Source: Pseudisothecium myosuroides (Eukaryota > Streptophyta > Bryopsida > Hypnales > Lembophyllaceae). Taken from it: 64,000 bases of DNA. The DNA lies in the NCBI GenBank assembly GCA_951799445.1, contig OX637296.1:1178001-1242000 (forward strand), written 5' to 3'. Positions 11,040 to 23,670 of this stretch are shown in pieces. The notes below the pieces were generated by a model. The model searched no databases. It worked only from the letters and a program-made list of their open reading frames with translations, and was not told where the DNA came from. How positions within the stretch are numbered: the first letter of the stretch is position 1; each line of letters starts with the position of its first letter. A program made the translations under genes and the position numbers.

Positions 11040-14000
11040 CTCCAAGGACCAAACACGAAGTGCACAATTCAACTACCAATTCAGTTGTGATGAAAACAAA
11101 ATTTTGGATCACCGCCCAATGACCGCACACTGTGCGGGGATTGGTTGCAAAGAATTTTAAACTAGATTGGAGCTTCATCACCTTCAAATTGCAATAAAAG
11201 TTGGTAGGAAGAAATCTTTTTACATTTTGTTTTTGGAAGGTGAATCGTAATTAACATGACATAAAACATGCAAGTTTCTACATTTATGTGGAGAAGGGTT
11301 CGGATTTTGTCTGTGCGGTGATTCACAGATTTACTATAAATGTGATAGTTATTCTAGATTTACAAATCTTGAGGGTAGCTACAGAATAAAATAAAATGAT
11401 GTCGGCTTGTTAGGAAATGGTTCAGGAAACCAAAAAAAAATTTAGTCTCGTATTTTTCGAAGCTTGTACAAATATAATATGAATTTGTAGAAACAAGTGC
11501 GTAGATGCACCTACTATGGACCGTAGACTAATACAAAAGTGGACACGGAAACACTCAAAAGCAACAGACCATAAGCTTGTATCACACTCATTTTATTGGC
11601 CAACGCAAATCCTGCCACCATTACTGTGACACATTCATGTAGACTCACTTGTTAGCATTGGGTCCACCTGCATCTTGGTTTATGGCGTATTTTAGGTGTC
11701 ACATAAGGACTTGTGTTACATTTGGATGCTTCTACTTTAACTTGAATTAAATTGGGACTTGGAACGGGGAAGTCTGTCAATCTTCACTTTTGCTTCTCCT
11801 CTTTGCTTGAAAATAACAATGAGAGTAACATTATTTAATCCCTGTGGGTGATGGATGATGAATGTTGTAGAAATTGGTCTTCACCCCATTCAAAATTCAT
11901 CTTTGCTGAGGAAACTTAAGAAAAACATGAAATATATTAATAGAAAGAAGGTGAAAAAAATTCAAAATGAATCACTAAGATATTTATTTAAATAATTTCA
12001 ATGATTTATTATAAATTTTCAGAAGTAACTGTGTATTTCTAAGTTGAACAATTCATTTGGGTTTTGATGGTGTGAAAAATCCATTATCATATATATATAT
12101 ATGATTTTTTGTGCCAAAGGACTAATGGTTAAAAGCAACCTTTTTGCCTAAAATTGGAGTCTTCTTTTGTTTTAGCTTTAGTGACTTTCACTATTACTAT
12201 TGTTTTCTTGTTATAAGCAAAGAGCACTGCTTAGCTATCCCCTTTCAATGTCTTGCATAGGATTAAGCTACTGCACCAAATGACACATGACAAATAAACA
12301 AGTAAATGACTATGCACCTAAAAGATGCATGTCACTTCCTATTCCTACAATTTTCTTCCTTCCTCGTTGAAAAAGCCTTAGCTTTTGATCTTCTTCCAAC
12401 AAAAACGCCTCCCCTTCCATTGTCGTCAATCAAATGATTAGATGAAAAAAATAGCCGTAAATTGGTTGTTGAATAGATGGCCTTGACCATCCAATACGGT
12501 AGTTAGGATTTGGGGCTTTGGAATACAAAATACGGATACGGATATAGAATGTAGAATACATACAAAATACAAAATATATCTAGAAAATATATATATCCAT
12601 TTAAATTTATACGTATATACAAAATACATATGGCAAATCGATATTCCATATCAATTACAACCCAAACAAGTTGCAAAAAAATACAAATATGGATTTGGAG
12701 AAGGTATTTACATATACAAATCATAAAGTTTTACAACCAATAGAAAAATTGCATGGATACCTTTTTTTTTTAAATTGTAAAAGTTTAACAACCAATGGGA
12801 GGATGACACATATATCCTTCTGTTTTTCATGTTTGAATAGGTGGAAAAGCAATATGTTTATCACTATGCATCTTTTAGGTATAGCCATCACAATGTACTA
12901 TGTTGTCTAAGAGATTGAATAAAAAGGTGTATTTTGTAAGGGTTTCATTTATTGTGAGTAAATTTTTTTTAATAAAATCTTTCTACATTCTCACTTGTTT
13001 TATGTAATTATTTAATTCTAAAATATGACAATGAATTCAAGATGTAAGAATTGTGATGGTCAATGATTGTGTAATAAGTGTAGATAACATTTGCATACTT
13101 AAAAATCCCATTTTAGTGAAGATTATACAATATTTGTTTTTTAAATTTGAAGTTCATGCTACTTTTAGGCGTATGCATTCTAAATTGAAAGTAGACCAAC
13201 AATTTTGAACAAAGTTATATTGATTTTGAACAATTAAAAAATTAAAAAACAATTGGATAGTGACCTTTGATAGTGCCTTGACTTGATCATAGATATTTAT
13301 ACAAATTACAATAATTTAACTCCAAAATGTCTCTGATCACGAATAAGATGCGCCTTGGTCAACTTGATTGTAACTTTCAAAATATTCAATTTCAGTACAT
13401 GGTTAGTACTAAAAAAATGAATCTTGACAAGTTTTGGTTCTAATTAAATTTGAAAATTTGAAAAATCCAAAATTCAATGAATTATTGCAATTGCAAGCTT
13501 CATATGTTCTAATCCAAATTACATGCTATTTTTTTTACTTTCATTTGCATATTTTTCTTTGAAAACATTTTTTCAATTCAATATTATCATTCATTCATTT
13601 GATAGATTTCCAATTCCATTTACTAACATAATTTTTAAAATTCCTCAAACTGTAGAAGACACCAAAAGTTTTTTTCACCTAGTTTCAAAGTTGCACCTTT
13701 TCCACTGGGAAGTATCAAAAAAGTTGTTTGCACTATTTTGAACATTATGATTTTGAAGATCCCGAGGAAGTAGGGTTTAAATATTAGTAGAGAAGTAGAT
13801 ATACAAGTTTGAAATAAGATCCTATGGTTAGAATTTGCAAAAGGAATTGCAAATCTATCCAATCCATCTTGTTTTTTTTAATACATACTGTTTTTGTATT
13901 AGCTTTGTTCTAAAACGTGAGTTAGCTTTCTAAGGGATGAATTTCATCACTAATAATGAGCACATACAAGATTATTCAGTGGTTTTCACCAAGTATAATC

Positions 14001-14210
14001 CCTCCTACTCGTATAACACGGTTCACTATAATGAAATTTAGTGTTAGCAAAACTAATTACAAAATCTAACACTAAATGTCAACAATGCTGCTAATGTTAC
14101 CAAGTATTAAATGTCAACGTGAAAACTAATTGTCAATTAAGTTTCTACTGAAAAACTTAAAATTAAGAGCGTGATTGTCCACCGTGCACATAATCTATAT
14201 CCAACATGAA
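11040..14210. other. Long AT-rich intergenic stretch, no gene seen
   Basis: No open frame exceeds about 80 codons and none has a recognisable domain. A short (at)n run sits near 12091-12102, and 12.5-12.65 kb is rich in ata/tac simple sequence. I see no tRNA or repeat family in common with the rest of the window. Confidence 0.5.
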
Positions 14211-14219
14211 TACTAGTTA

Positions 14220-14404
14220 CAGTAGAACCTCTCTAAGTTGATAGAGTTGGGACCGGTCTGACACATTGAGTTAGAGAGGTTATTACATTAGGGTGGGTCA
14301 TCATGTTCGTATGTGGTTCATACTGTTAAGTTGGGACCGGCAATCAATACTTCCTGACAATGCTTTATTGACTTAGAGGGGATCAACTTAGAGAGGTTCT
14401 ACTG
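14220..14404. mobile_element. pogo-like (Tc1/mariner) MITE, copy 1
   Basis: The 185-bp unit begins CAGTAGAACCTCTCTAAG (14220) and ends as its inverse, CTTAGAGAGGTTCTACTG (14404), flanked by TA on both sides (14218-14219 and 14405-14406). A TA duplication plus a CAGTA-AACCTCT terminus is the signature of plant Emigrant-type MITEs mobilised by pogo-like transposases. The interior repeats gggaccgg and a second, internal tagagaggtt. The copy at 33820-33994 has the same ends. Confidence 0.85.
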
Positions 14405-14772
14405 TATCAATAAAACAAGAACTAGATTACGTTACATGAAAGAGAAAAGAACCCTAAAGATATCCTAAATCGAACTTTTTATTATTATTAAATTTTATGA
14501 ACGGTGTCGCTCTTTGAAATCAACAGTGTGCATTCGCAGGAAACTGAAGATGATGTGACTTTTTAAAAAGGGCGGGCGTGGTCGGGGTGGGTCGGGTCGG
14601 GCCGGGAAACCGAAGGGCGGCTTGCCACGTAGTCTAGCCCGGGATACGCACCCCTTTGGCTGTGGCGTCGCCGAGGCTGTGGCGCCCTGCCTGTCGTGGA
14701 CTGACTCGAGGGGGGCTTTTGATAATGCGCGGGGCGTCAGGCTTTGTTGGGCCTGAGGAGGAGGAAGCTTAG

Positions 14773-15423
14773 TATAAAGTCCCCCGGCCAGCGCATTCGG
14801 AGCCTCCTTTCTCCGTCGTCGTCTCGCTGCTCGGCCGTGGCGTCCGCTTCGATCGTCGCACTGAGAGCACGCGGGCTGCTGGGGCGCTCCTCCTTGTTGC
14901 CTGGCTTGTCGCTTGTCTAGCCCGGTCGGTCGGTCGTTCGGTCGTTCGGGGGTGCAGTTGCGGATCGGATCCCCATCGTTGGTCCTCGCCCGCGCCGCTT
15001 CTGAATCGCAGTTGGCCTGGCGTCGCTTCTTTTCCAGCATCTCTGGTCCAGTTGTTGAAACTTCGTGGGGTGGTTGTTAATTCTGCGCACCAACTGCGGT
15101 TCGACCTGACTTGGAACGGCTGGCTGTGGCAACCCCCCCTGTTCTGTAACTTAGTTCATCCCGTGTTGCGTTGCGCATTGTCACAGGATCGACTTCCTTT
15201 AGTGTTTTGTCGTGATTTGTTTTGTTTGCGGCTAGTGTCGTAGCTTTTTAGCGAGCCAAGGAATTGTCTTCTTGGATTTACTTCCTTGTGCGCGTCCTCC
15301 GCATTCTGTACTAGTCGACGGCGACGTAGCCCCTTGCTCGATCGAGTTCTTGCAAATTGCTCTGCGACTTGCCGCTACTCGCAGAGTCTCCAGAGTACTT
15401 GCTTCACACTTCGTGGGTACAAG
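14773..15423 (+). promoter_or_regulatory. Putative promoter and 5' UTR of DPE2
   Basis: A TATAAA box at 14773-14778 lies at the entry to a GC-rich, C/T-rich stretch (14.57-15.4 kb) that leads to the DPE2 start codon at 15424. Transcription would be expected to begin near 14805, giving a 5' leader of about 600 nt unless an intron lies within it. I cannot place such an intron with confidence. Start of transcription is inference. Confidence 0.5.
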
Positions 15424-18400
15424 ATGGGAAGCGGAGGAGACTTGGGAAGAACGGGAAGCATGCGTCGATTTAAAAGAGTGAATATCAGGTTCAAACTCCC
15501 GTACCATACGCACTGGGGCCAGAACCTTATGGTGATAGGTTCCGATGCTCTACTGGGAGCTTGGACTGTGGAGAAGGGCCAGAGTATGATGCCTCATCAG
15601 GATGGGGACGTCCTCATTTGGCAGGTTTCGATTTCGGTGCCAGATCATTTTCAGACGGAATACAACTATGTCGTTGTCGACGATAGATTTCATGTGTTGA
15701 GGCGAGAGTCTGGAGCCCCTCGAGTGTTGAAATTTCCTGACGAACTTCCTAATGGATCAACTGTAGAGATCCATGATTTGTGGCAGGTGAGTACTTCGTC
15801 CTTAGAATTTCCTGATTTAGAGTACTCTGCAATGTGACAGTGACATTCATTAGCATTCTGCAGATTTGCATGCCTTTTAAACAAATATGCACTTCTTGCA
15901 GATTCGAGTGCTGAACTAGACTGACACTCTTTTTTCCTTTTGCAATTGCCCGAATAGAACGAGAGGTACAACAGTAGTCAAGGATATTTGATTGTCCATG
16001 ACATGGAGTTTCATCTTAGTTTATAGGATTTGCATTCTATGGCGATTGTTTTCAGCGTTGCATTGCATTTTAGTGGTCTCCTTTGTAGTCCTGACCCTCA
16101 TCGTGGCGAGGTTAATGGAGGCTTATCGCATTCCTCTTATTTGAGTGCTCTAAAGTAATTTCAGCGCGGTAAAGCACTTCTGTGTAGTTATGTACTCTGA
16201 TTTCCAATTATTGGAGGTCGTTTTCCTCTATTAGATGTTGTGGATTCAATGCTAGTCTTACGTAATCACTGTCTCTGTGCCACAAGTGCAGGATTCTGCT
16301 GAGACGCTTTTGACGAAAGACGCATACAGGAAAGTACTTTTTGGGGAAGAGAGATGTATAACTGTAGCAGACGGAGTTTCCAAGACCGCGCAGAGCTTCC
16401 CTTGTATTCCATTAAGTTCTGCAGGTTGTTATTTCTTAAGCGCTAATTAAAAATCGATGGGAAGATTAGTGCAGTTTTCCTGGGAATTGGATTTAATTGA
16501 TCCACAACGTGGAGCAATGTGGAAAGGGTCCAGTTTTATGAATCATTTTGATTTTCTGTTTGTTTTTGCTTTGGTTGCTGTTCTTAAGTTGTTGATCGAG
16601 TGCTCCCATGATGACGTGCAGAGTGCGTGGTGGTGCAACTCCAGATCAAATGCTCTATTTTGGATCCTGATCAATCGGTAATATTTCCTTATTCCATGTG
16701 TTGCTGGCCTCTTCATTTATGCCCAAGTGTAGCCCGATTCTTACTAGACTCTGGTACTATTTGATGAGTCAAGAGCTTTCTCCAAGGTTCCTCCAAGTGT
16801 TGGGGGGAACTAACCACTATGCGATGTGTATGTTCATGTACTCAGGTTTTCGTCACAGGCAGTTCTAAGGAGTTGGGTGAATGGGACAATGCAGAAGCCA
16901 TCCCTCTTTCTCATGAGGGTGGTTGCAATTGGCAATGTATAGTCATACTTCCAAGAGAGGATATTCCTGTGTCGTACAAGTATATTTTGAAGAGCAAGAG
17001 TGGAATTGTTTCGCCTGAGAATAGTGAAAATCGAGTTCTATCATTGATTTCGACGACCAAGAAGCCCAGTGTAATGATTATCGCAGCTGACGGGAGCTTC
17101 AGAGTATGCACAGCTCACCTTTAGTGTTTGATGGGCTTTGTTCCTCTTATTTCCACGGCCCAATTGTGACTACTATGTCTTATAACGGTCTATTGGAAGT
17201 TTGTGCGTGGACTTTTGTGAGGCTCGCTGTTTGCATTTCTATTACGTTGCTCAGTAGGGGCGAACGAAGCACGTGGTAACATCCTCAATATTGGTAATGC
17301 AGACCCAACCATGGAGGGGGACAGGTGTTGCAGTACCTGTGTTTTCTATTCGGTCTGCACATAGTGTAGGTGCTGGAGAGTTTTTGGATCTGAAGGTGGT
17401 GGTCGATATAGCGGCTAAGACCGGAATGCGGTTGGTCCAATTATTACCAGTAAATGATACTTCTGTCAATATGATGTGGTGGGACTCGTACCCGTACAGG
17501 TATGTCGAAGAACAATGGATTATTTTCGAATTCCACTTTCGTTGCTGCCCACTTTTCCATGTGCTTTTGACTCATCTTGTATTGGCAGCTGTTGACCTCC
17601 TCCTTGATTCAGCCCTTAGACCTCAGCAAGTTTAGGAAGCTTTTGTTGCCCCCCAAAATGTGTCTTAGTGTCTTCTTTGTGATGACTTTGTATTAGAGAG
17701 GGTAATGATTCTTAATTCTTTCAAGATTCACTTTGACCTGGTCTAAGCGTACACTGTGATTATTCATCCTAAGTCTCTGGGTATCTTGGAGTTTGTGCAG
17801 CTCATTGTCTGTATTCGCATTGCATCCACTCTACCTCCGGCTCCAAGCACTCTCCAGCGAACTTCCCAATGATATTACGGTACGTTGAGTGAATCACGTG
17901 TGGATAGACCTGAATTACCACCACCCAGAGTGCCGTGGAGGTTTCTGATTGTAAATGACTCGTAGTATTACGCATGTGGATATTTACCTTAAGCTGCTAC
18001 TAATTAATTCTCTTGTACCAAGCGCAGGCGGACATTGAGGACATCAGAAAGCGGTTGGATTTGAAGGAGGTGGATTATGAGGCAACTATGGCTGCAAAGC
18101 TGTCTATTGCGAAGAGAGTTTATCGCCTCGAGAAGAATCAAGTTTTTAGTTCAGCAGCATTTAAGAGATATTTTGAGGAAAATAAGGTAAGTCTGTTCTT
18201 GAAGTTTTGATTAGTCGACTAAATTTTACCAATCCGGCGCTTGAAATTTTATCGATTTGCCCTAGGTTCAGTTTCATATGAGAGTCGTGTCGCTTGCAGG
18301 ACTGGCTGCGCCCTTACGCCGCATTCTGCTTTCTTCGCGACCTTTTCGGCACTGCTGATCATTCTCAATGGGGTTTGTATGCTGAGTTCACACCTGAGAA

Positions 18401-21298
18401 GGTACTATCTCTCTCAAAACTCTAGTACGGTGTATGTGGAACCATGTATTATTCCTTGTTTTCGCGTTCCGTACTTTAAAATGGTTCCAATCCTTATCCT
18501 CAAAATTGGACTGCGCCACTTGGTTTTGGGTTCTGTGTTCTGAAGTGGGACTCTGTTTTGTTGGTTGGCAGTTGGAAAAGCTTGTGTCTCCCAAGAGTGA
18601 TCATCATGATGCTATTGGCTTCAGCTATTACCTCCAGTTTCATCTGCACTCACAACTGACAACAGTGAGAGACTATGCGATGAAAAAGAACGTTGTGCTC
18701 AAAGGAGATTTGCCCATTGGTGTAGATCGCAACAGTGTCGATACATGGCAATTTCCCAGTCTTTTCCGCATGACTGCATCTACAGGTGCTCCACCAGATT
18801 ATTTCGATAAGAATGGACAGAACTGGGGATTTCCGACCTATGTCTGGGAGGAAATGGCCAAGGACAATTATGGTTGGTGGAGAGCTCGGCTATCTCAGGT
18901 CAGAGTGTCTCCTCTACATTAATGTGTGGAGCGGTCCATGTTGACATTATGTTTTTCTATAAGAATGAATCAACGTGTTTTTAAAGTGTCTGGTTGGTTC
19001 CTTCTTCTCGGAACTTCGGGTCATTGAGTATTTGGCCTTGGTATCGCTATCCTTCAAAAAAACTAGTGATTATGTTTTGCCATGCTATTTGTCATTTACT
19101 GCGCAATATTTGTACTTATCATTGAATCGTTTTCTATTCCAGCTGGCGAAATACTTCAGTGCATACAGGATAGATCATGTTTTGGGGTTCTTCCGTATAT
19201 GGGAAATGCCTGATCACGCTGTGACCGGACTTATGGGAAGATTCAGGCCATCTATCCCTCTCAGCACTGTAAGTTGTGACCTGTATTTATGAGTATTTGT
19301 ATAATGCACAATTCTTGTACAATATTCTTTTCGTGAATCTTGGCGTGGATGAATTTCACGTAGATGCTGTTTTTTGCGTTTACCTACCGTACGTTAGCTC
19401 TTTCTGCTGGGACTTCAGCTGACGATCTTCTATTGGGGCTGACAGGAGGAATTGGAAAGAGAAGGAATCTGGGACTTCAATCGGTTGAGTACACCGTATG
19501 TGCGTTGTCATATTCTGATCGGAAAATTCGGGGATAGATGGACGGAAGTTGCCGATAAGTATTTTGATGAGTTTGAACACTTGTGTTATCAGTTCAAGGA
19601 GCAATATAATACCGAGAAAAAGGTCGTTGCTGCGACGACGTTGGAAGACGATGCTCCTGAATCTGCTGTGGAAGAAGCTGAAGCAGACCAAGCCCGACTC
19701 TTTGAACTCCTACATGTAAATTTCAATCCTTGAAATAGCTTTTGTTTCAAACCATTTTGTTCTACCCGGTATGTCTCGAGGATGAAGCAGAAATAAGATA
19801 GTTGAATATTGCAAATACTGCACACGTTAGTTTGAGAAATTTGATATTTTAGATACGAAGTAAAGGATTTACGCATACCGTATTTTCATGTTCGTTTTTT
19901 GCAGGAAGTTCTGCTTATGCGAGACTCAGAGGATCCAGCGAAATTTTACCCACGTTTTGGACTTGACCAAACAGCTAGTTTCGACGAACTGGATGACCAC
20001 AGGTACGATGCTTCTTCTCTGGTATTGGTGAGTCAGATTCATCGTCATTTTTTTAAGATCCGAGTATTTTCGATTTCTGAACACGCTGCCTTACCAACGC
20101 AAATTGCTTGCTTTCTCTTGCAGTAAGAATGTCCTGAGGAGCAAGCATCATGACTACTTCTTCCATCGCCAAGAGCAGTTATGGCGTGATAATGCTCTCA
20201 TGACTTTACCTGCTTTGCTGAATTCGTCTGATATGCTATGCTGCGGAGAAGATCTTGGGATGGTTCCAGCTTGCGTGCAACCAGTGAGTGCCTGGGTGAT
20301 CTTTTGGTTATTCAACTTTTGAGGTTGTATCTTTCGTGAAATGGGAGGATTTCAACTTATTTGTGACCCCTTCGTCGGATTGCGCAGTCTAAATATTGTT
20401 TCCTACACAATAGCGCACAAAATTTGCATTTAATGTGTAAATTTCTGGATGTAGGTTTTGAGCGAGCTTGGACTGCTTGGTTTAAGAATTCAGCGCATGC
20501 CTAGTGCTCCAGGACAGGAATTTGGCAATCCAGCTGAGTATGAATACATGACAGTGTGTGCTCCGTCTTGTCACGATTCGTCTACGATGCGAGCGTGGTG
20601 GGAGGAGGATGGAGATAGGAGGGAGCGGTTCTTGAAGACCATGTTCAACATCAATGAAATTCCACCTGAAACTTGTGACCCTCACATATCCCATCTCATC
20701 CTCCAGCAACACCTTGAATCTCCATCGATGTGGGCAATATTTCCCATCCAGGATCTTTTGGCACTTAAAGAGGACTATACCGATCGGGCAGCAAACGAAG
20801 AAACTATCAATGACCCTACCAACCCAAGACACTACTGGCGTTTCAGTGAGTCTTTGCTTTAGTTGTTATATTTTGGCTGGTGTATTTCAAACATCTTTGT
20901 GAGCACTTTCGAGTAAAATGAGAAGTCTATATTGCCCGGAGCTTAATTAACTGACTTCTCCTTGTTGCCTGGCTACAGGATTACATGTTCCTGTGGAGAC
21001 GCTCTTGGGTGACGATGATTTTCTTGGTACTATCCGTGATCTTGTAGTAAGCTGCGGTCGAGCCAGCGACAAGGATTTTGAACAGGTCAATGCTTCCATG
21101 AAGACTTCCGCAATTGAATGTGAGCCTGCAGTGAGCGCTCAGGAAGTGGGTCTGCCAGCGTACAGAAATGTATCAGGAGTGATCTTGAATGACAAGAAAG
21201 CCGCTTTAGAGAGATCCCTCTCAGGTAGAGTATTAGATGATAACAAGCACGTCGTAGAGATAGGATATAGGGGTCGATCTCTTGCTACCGCGTTGTAG
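15424..21298 (+). CDS. DPE2: 4-alpha-glucanotransferase DPE2 (disproportionating enzyme 2), 15 coding exons
   Basis: A cytosolic GH77 enzyme that transfers a glucosyl unit from maltose, exported by the chloroplast during starch breakdown, to a heteroglycan acceptor and releases glucose. Exons: 15424-15786, 16292-16424, 16622-16677, 16846-17103, 17303-17499, 17801-17879, 18028-18186, 18300-18401, 18572-18898, 19143-19268, 19446-19715, 19905-20002, 20124-20283, 20455-20845, 20979-21298. All junctions are GT-AG and in phase, giving 1012 aa (about 955 in Arabidopsis). Two starch-binding CBM20 domains lie at about residues 8-120 and 165-265, then the GH77 barrel from about 275, split by the insertion typical of DPE2. 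Visible catalytic residues are Asp569 (RIDH), Glu765 (CGEDLG) and Asp817 (PSCHD). No transit peptide is seen, as expected for a cytosolic enzyme. ATG 15424 is the first in-frame ATG; the frame is open upstream to 15286 but only from TTG. Boundaries were placed by eye. Confidence 0.95.
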
Positions 21299-21550
21299 CG
21301 TTGGAAGGCATCAGAGGATAAAGATCGTAGCCATTGTTTCAACAGGGTGCATTTACCCTATTATTATTCTAGCAAACACAGTTCCAGAATGGCGGATTCA
21401 CTGAGATTGGAGGGCAGTTAATCTTTGATCCCCATTTAATTTGAACACAAGCCATTCAAATTACAGTGAGATATCTCCAGCGAGGCTCTTACAATCCGTG
21501 GCGTTCGTGCTTAGCACTAGAAGTGATGCATATGCATAAATTTTTGCCGC

Positions 21551-21615
21551 ATGTAGGGTACACATGTAGGGTATACTTGTAGCGTACACATGTAGGGTAC
21601 ACATGTAGGGTACAA
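21551..21615 (+). repeat. Five-unit 13-bp tandem repeat
   Basis: Five consecutive units of atgtagggtacac (21551-21563, 21564-21576, 21577-21589, 21590-21602, 21603-21615); units 2, 3 and 5 carry one or two substitutions. It lies about 250 bp past the DPE2 stop, in the 3' UTR or just beyond. Confidence 0.9.
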
Positions 21616-22290
21616 TCCTTCTGAAAATGACACTATTTAATATTAAGCGCGGCAGGATTGTCCCGATCCTGAAATTTTCTCATGTTGACGTATTTGTACT
21701 ATGGATGAAGCCAGTCCAGCAGCGCCTGTTAATACGTGGCCAAGCTTTCGCCGAAGAATGGAGGGTTGATCGATTGCCTCGAAGGCTTTCTGTCATGTGT
21801 TGCGGAAATCAGTAAGGAGAGTATTTGTAAAAGTTACAACGTACATTGATAGTGGATTTCGATTGATCAGGGCATCTCCAGATTTCTGTCCGTTCAGTGG
21901 ATATTGCAAGTGACGTTCCTTGTGCCGAAAATCTAACTGGTTTAAGGTGACGGCGGGGAGGGAGAAAGGCCTTGCGGGCAGGGCGTCGCGGGCTGCGGCC
22001 ATTCAGTGGGGCAGGAGCAGGAGGAGCAGGAGGAGTTGCGTGCGGCAAGCAGCATGGCCAGTGAGCTGGATGTCATGGTGGTGTGGTATTCTCCTCTTCC
22101 CAGCCCGACCGTCCTTCCCACCCTCGTGACAAACAGTCCTCGTCCCTTTCATGATGATGATGATGATGGCGCGCAATCCACGTTCGGATGCGTCCAGAGT
22201 TCCGATGTTTGTGCATGCCTGTGCTGAGACACAGAGTTACAGCCCATTTCCATTGGGGACTCCTACGGCCTCCAGCTCTGCAAAATATGA
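21616..22290. other. GC-rich block, no recognised gene
   Basis: GC rises between about 21.94 and 22.2 kb, next to AT-rich repeats. Frames are open on both strands (for example + from ATG 22051, a 58-codon run with five Asp codons from gatgatgatgatgatg near 22154, and - 22073-22393 as its shadow). I recognise no domain, start context or splice pattern. It could be a truncated first exon or a relic carried by repeats. Confidence 0.3.
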
Positions 22291-22299
22291 AAACATTTC

Positions 22300-23670
22300 T
22301 GGACCTTCTGGACCCTAAACCGGAGCTTGATTTCAAACCGGTACTAGTGTAGCCCTGTGCCGTTGCCACAACCCAAACAAAAGTAAAAGTCATTTTTTAA
22401 ACCAAAAATAACTAAAAATTTGTAACTTTCGGATCGTGGGTTCAAAAACCACAAAACAAAGCCCGGGCACCCCTCTTGGCCAAGGGCTTTCCAACGGTAC
22501 CAAGAACGTGATAATCTGACTCACAGTTCAAAAGATACATAATTTAGTATAATTTAAGATCCAAAAATAACTCAAAAATCCATAACTTTTGCATTGTAGG
22601 TCCAAACGCCACAAAACCAAGCCCGTACTAAGGACAAACAAACAAAACAAAACAAACAACCTATCTTAATGTATAGACTAGTGTAGCCCTGTGCCGTTGC
22701 CACATCCAAAACCAAACTAAAAGTCATTTTTAAAACCGAAAATAACTCAAAAATCCATAACTTTCCCATCGTAGGTCCAAATGCCACAAAATAAATCCTG
22801 TACACCCCTCCTCGTTTAGGACTTTTCTATGGTACCAAGAACGTAACCAACTGACACACAGTTCAAAAGATACATAATTTAGCATCATTTAGTAGTTTTT
22901 AAGATCCTAAAATAACTCAAAAATACATAACTTTCCGACCAGCGGTCCAAAAGCCACCAAAGAAAGTCCATACATTCCTCCTCGGCAAGAGCTTTCCGAT
23001 TGTACCAAGAATGCGACCAAAATCAAAGTAAACATAATTTCCTAATTTTTTTGATCCATAAATACTTCGAAATTCAATAACTTCTGCAGCGTAAGTCCAA
23101 ACGCAACAAAACCAAGCCCATGCACCCCTCCTCGCCGAGGGCTTTCCGACAGTACCAAGCACGCCCTTGGGGGACGCAAGGTCCGGGAGATCTGGACGTG
23201 ACAAACAAAACAAACAAACAACCAAACTTAAGGTATGGACTAGTGTAGCCCTGTGTCGCTGCCACAGCCAAAACAAAAGTAAAAGTCATTTTGAAAACCA
23301 AAAATAACTCAAAAATTCATAACTTTCCCACCATAGGTTCAAACGCCACAAAACAAAGCATGTGCATCCCTCCTCGCCGAGGGCTTTCTAGTGGTACCAA
23401 AAACATGATCAATTGACACACGGTTCAAAAGATACCTAATTTAGCATAATTTAATAATTTTTAAGAACTGAAAATAACTCAAAAATCGATAACTTTTCCA
23501 CCATAGGTCCAAACACTACGAAACCAAGCCCGTGCACCCCTCCCCGTCGAGGGCTTTCCGACGCTACCAAGCACCCCACCAGGAGATGCACGGTCCGGGA
23601 GATCTCGACATGACAAACAAAACAAAACAAAACAAACAAACAAACCACTTGTCTTAAGGTATGGATGTCA
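22300..23670 (+). repeat. Family A: degenerate tandem array, unit about 165 bp
   Basis: Seven successive units share, in order, a CATAACTTTCCCA box, gtaggtccaaacgccacaaa, agcccgtgcacccctcctcg, agggctttccgacggtacca, and gatacataatttagcat. Box positions are about 22421, 22582, 22757, 22927, 23078, 23320 and 23489, so spacing is mostly 150-175 bp. Some units end with ggtccgggagatctcgacat plus a (caaaa)n-rich tract and tagtgtagccctgtgccgttg. Diverged single units lie inverted at 24740-24965 and 38800-39235. Unit counts are by eye. Confidence 0.8.

Noticed and set aside
14495..15040. 181-codon open frame on the minus strand over the DPE2 promoter
   Set aside because: Low-complexity Arg/Pro/Ala-rich product in a GC-rich promoter/leader, overlapping a TATA box on the plus strand, with no domain. 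It is a compositional by-product.
15286..15423. Longer DPE2 N-terminus from a TTG at 15286
   Set aside because: No ATG is present in that stretch and homology to DPE2 begins after ATG 15424.
21551..23670. CRISPR array
   Set aside because: The 13-bp units have no spacers, and the 165-bp array has degenerate units without constant repeats; the genes are eukaryotic.
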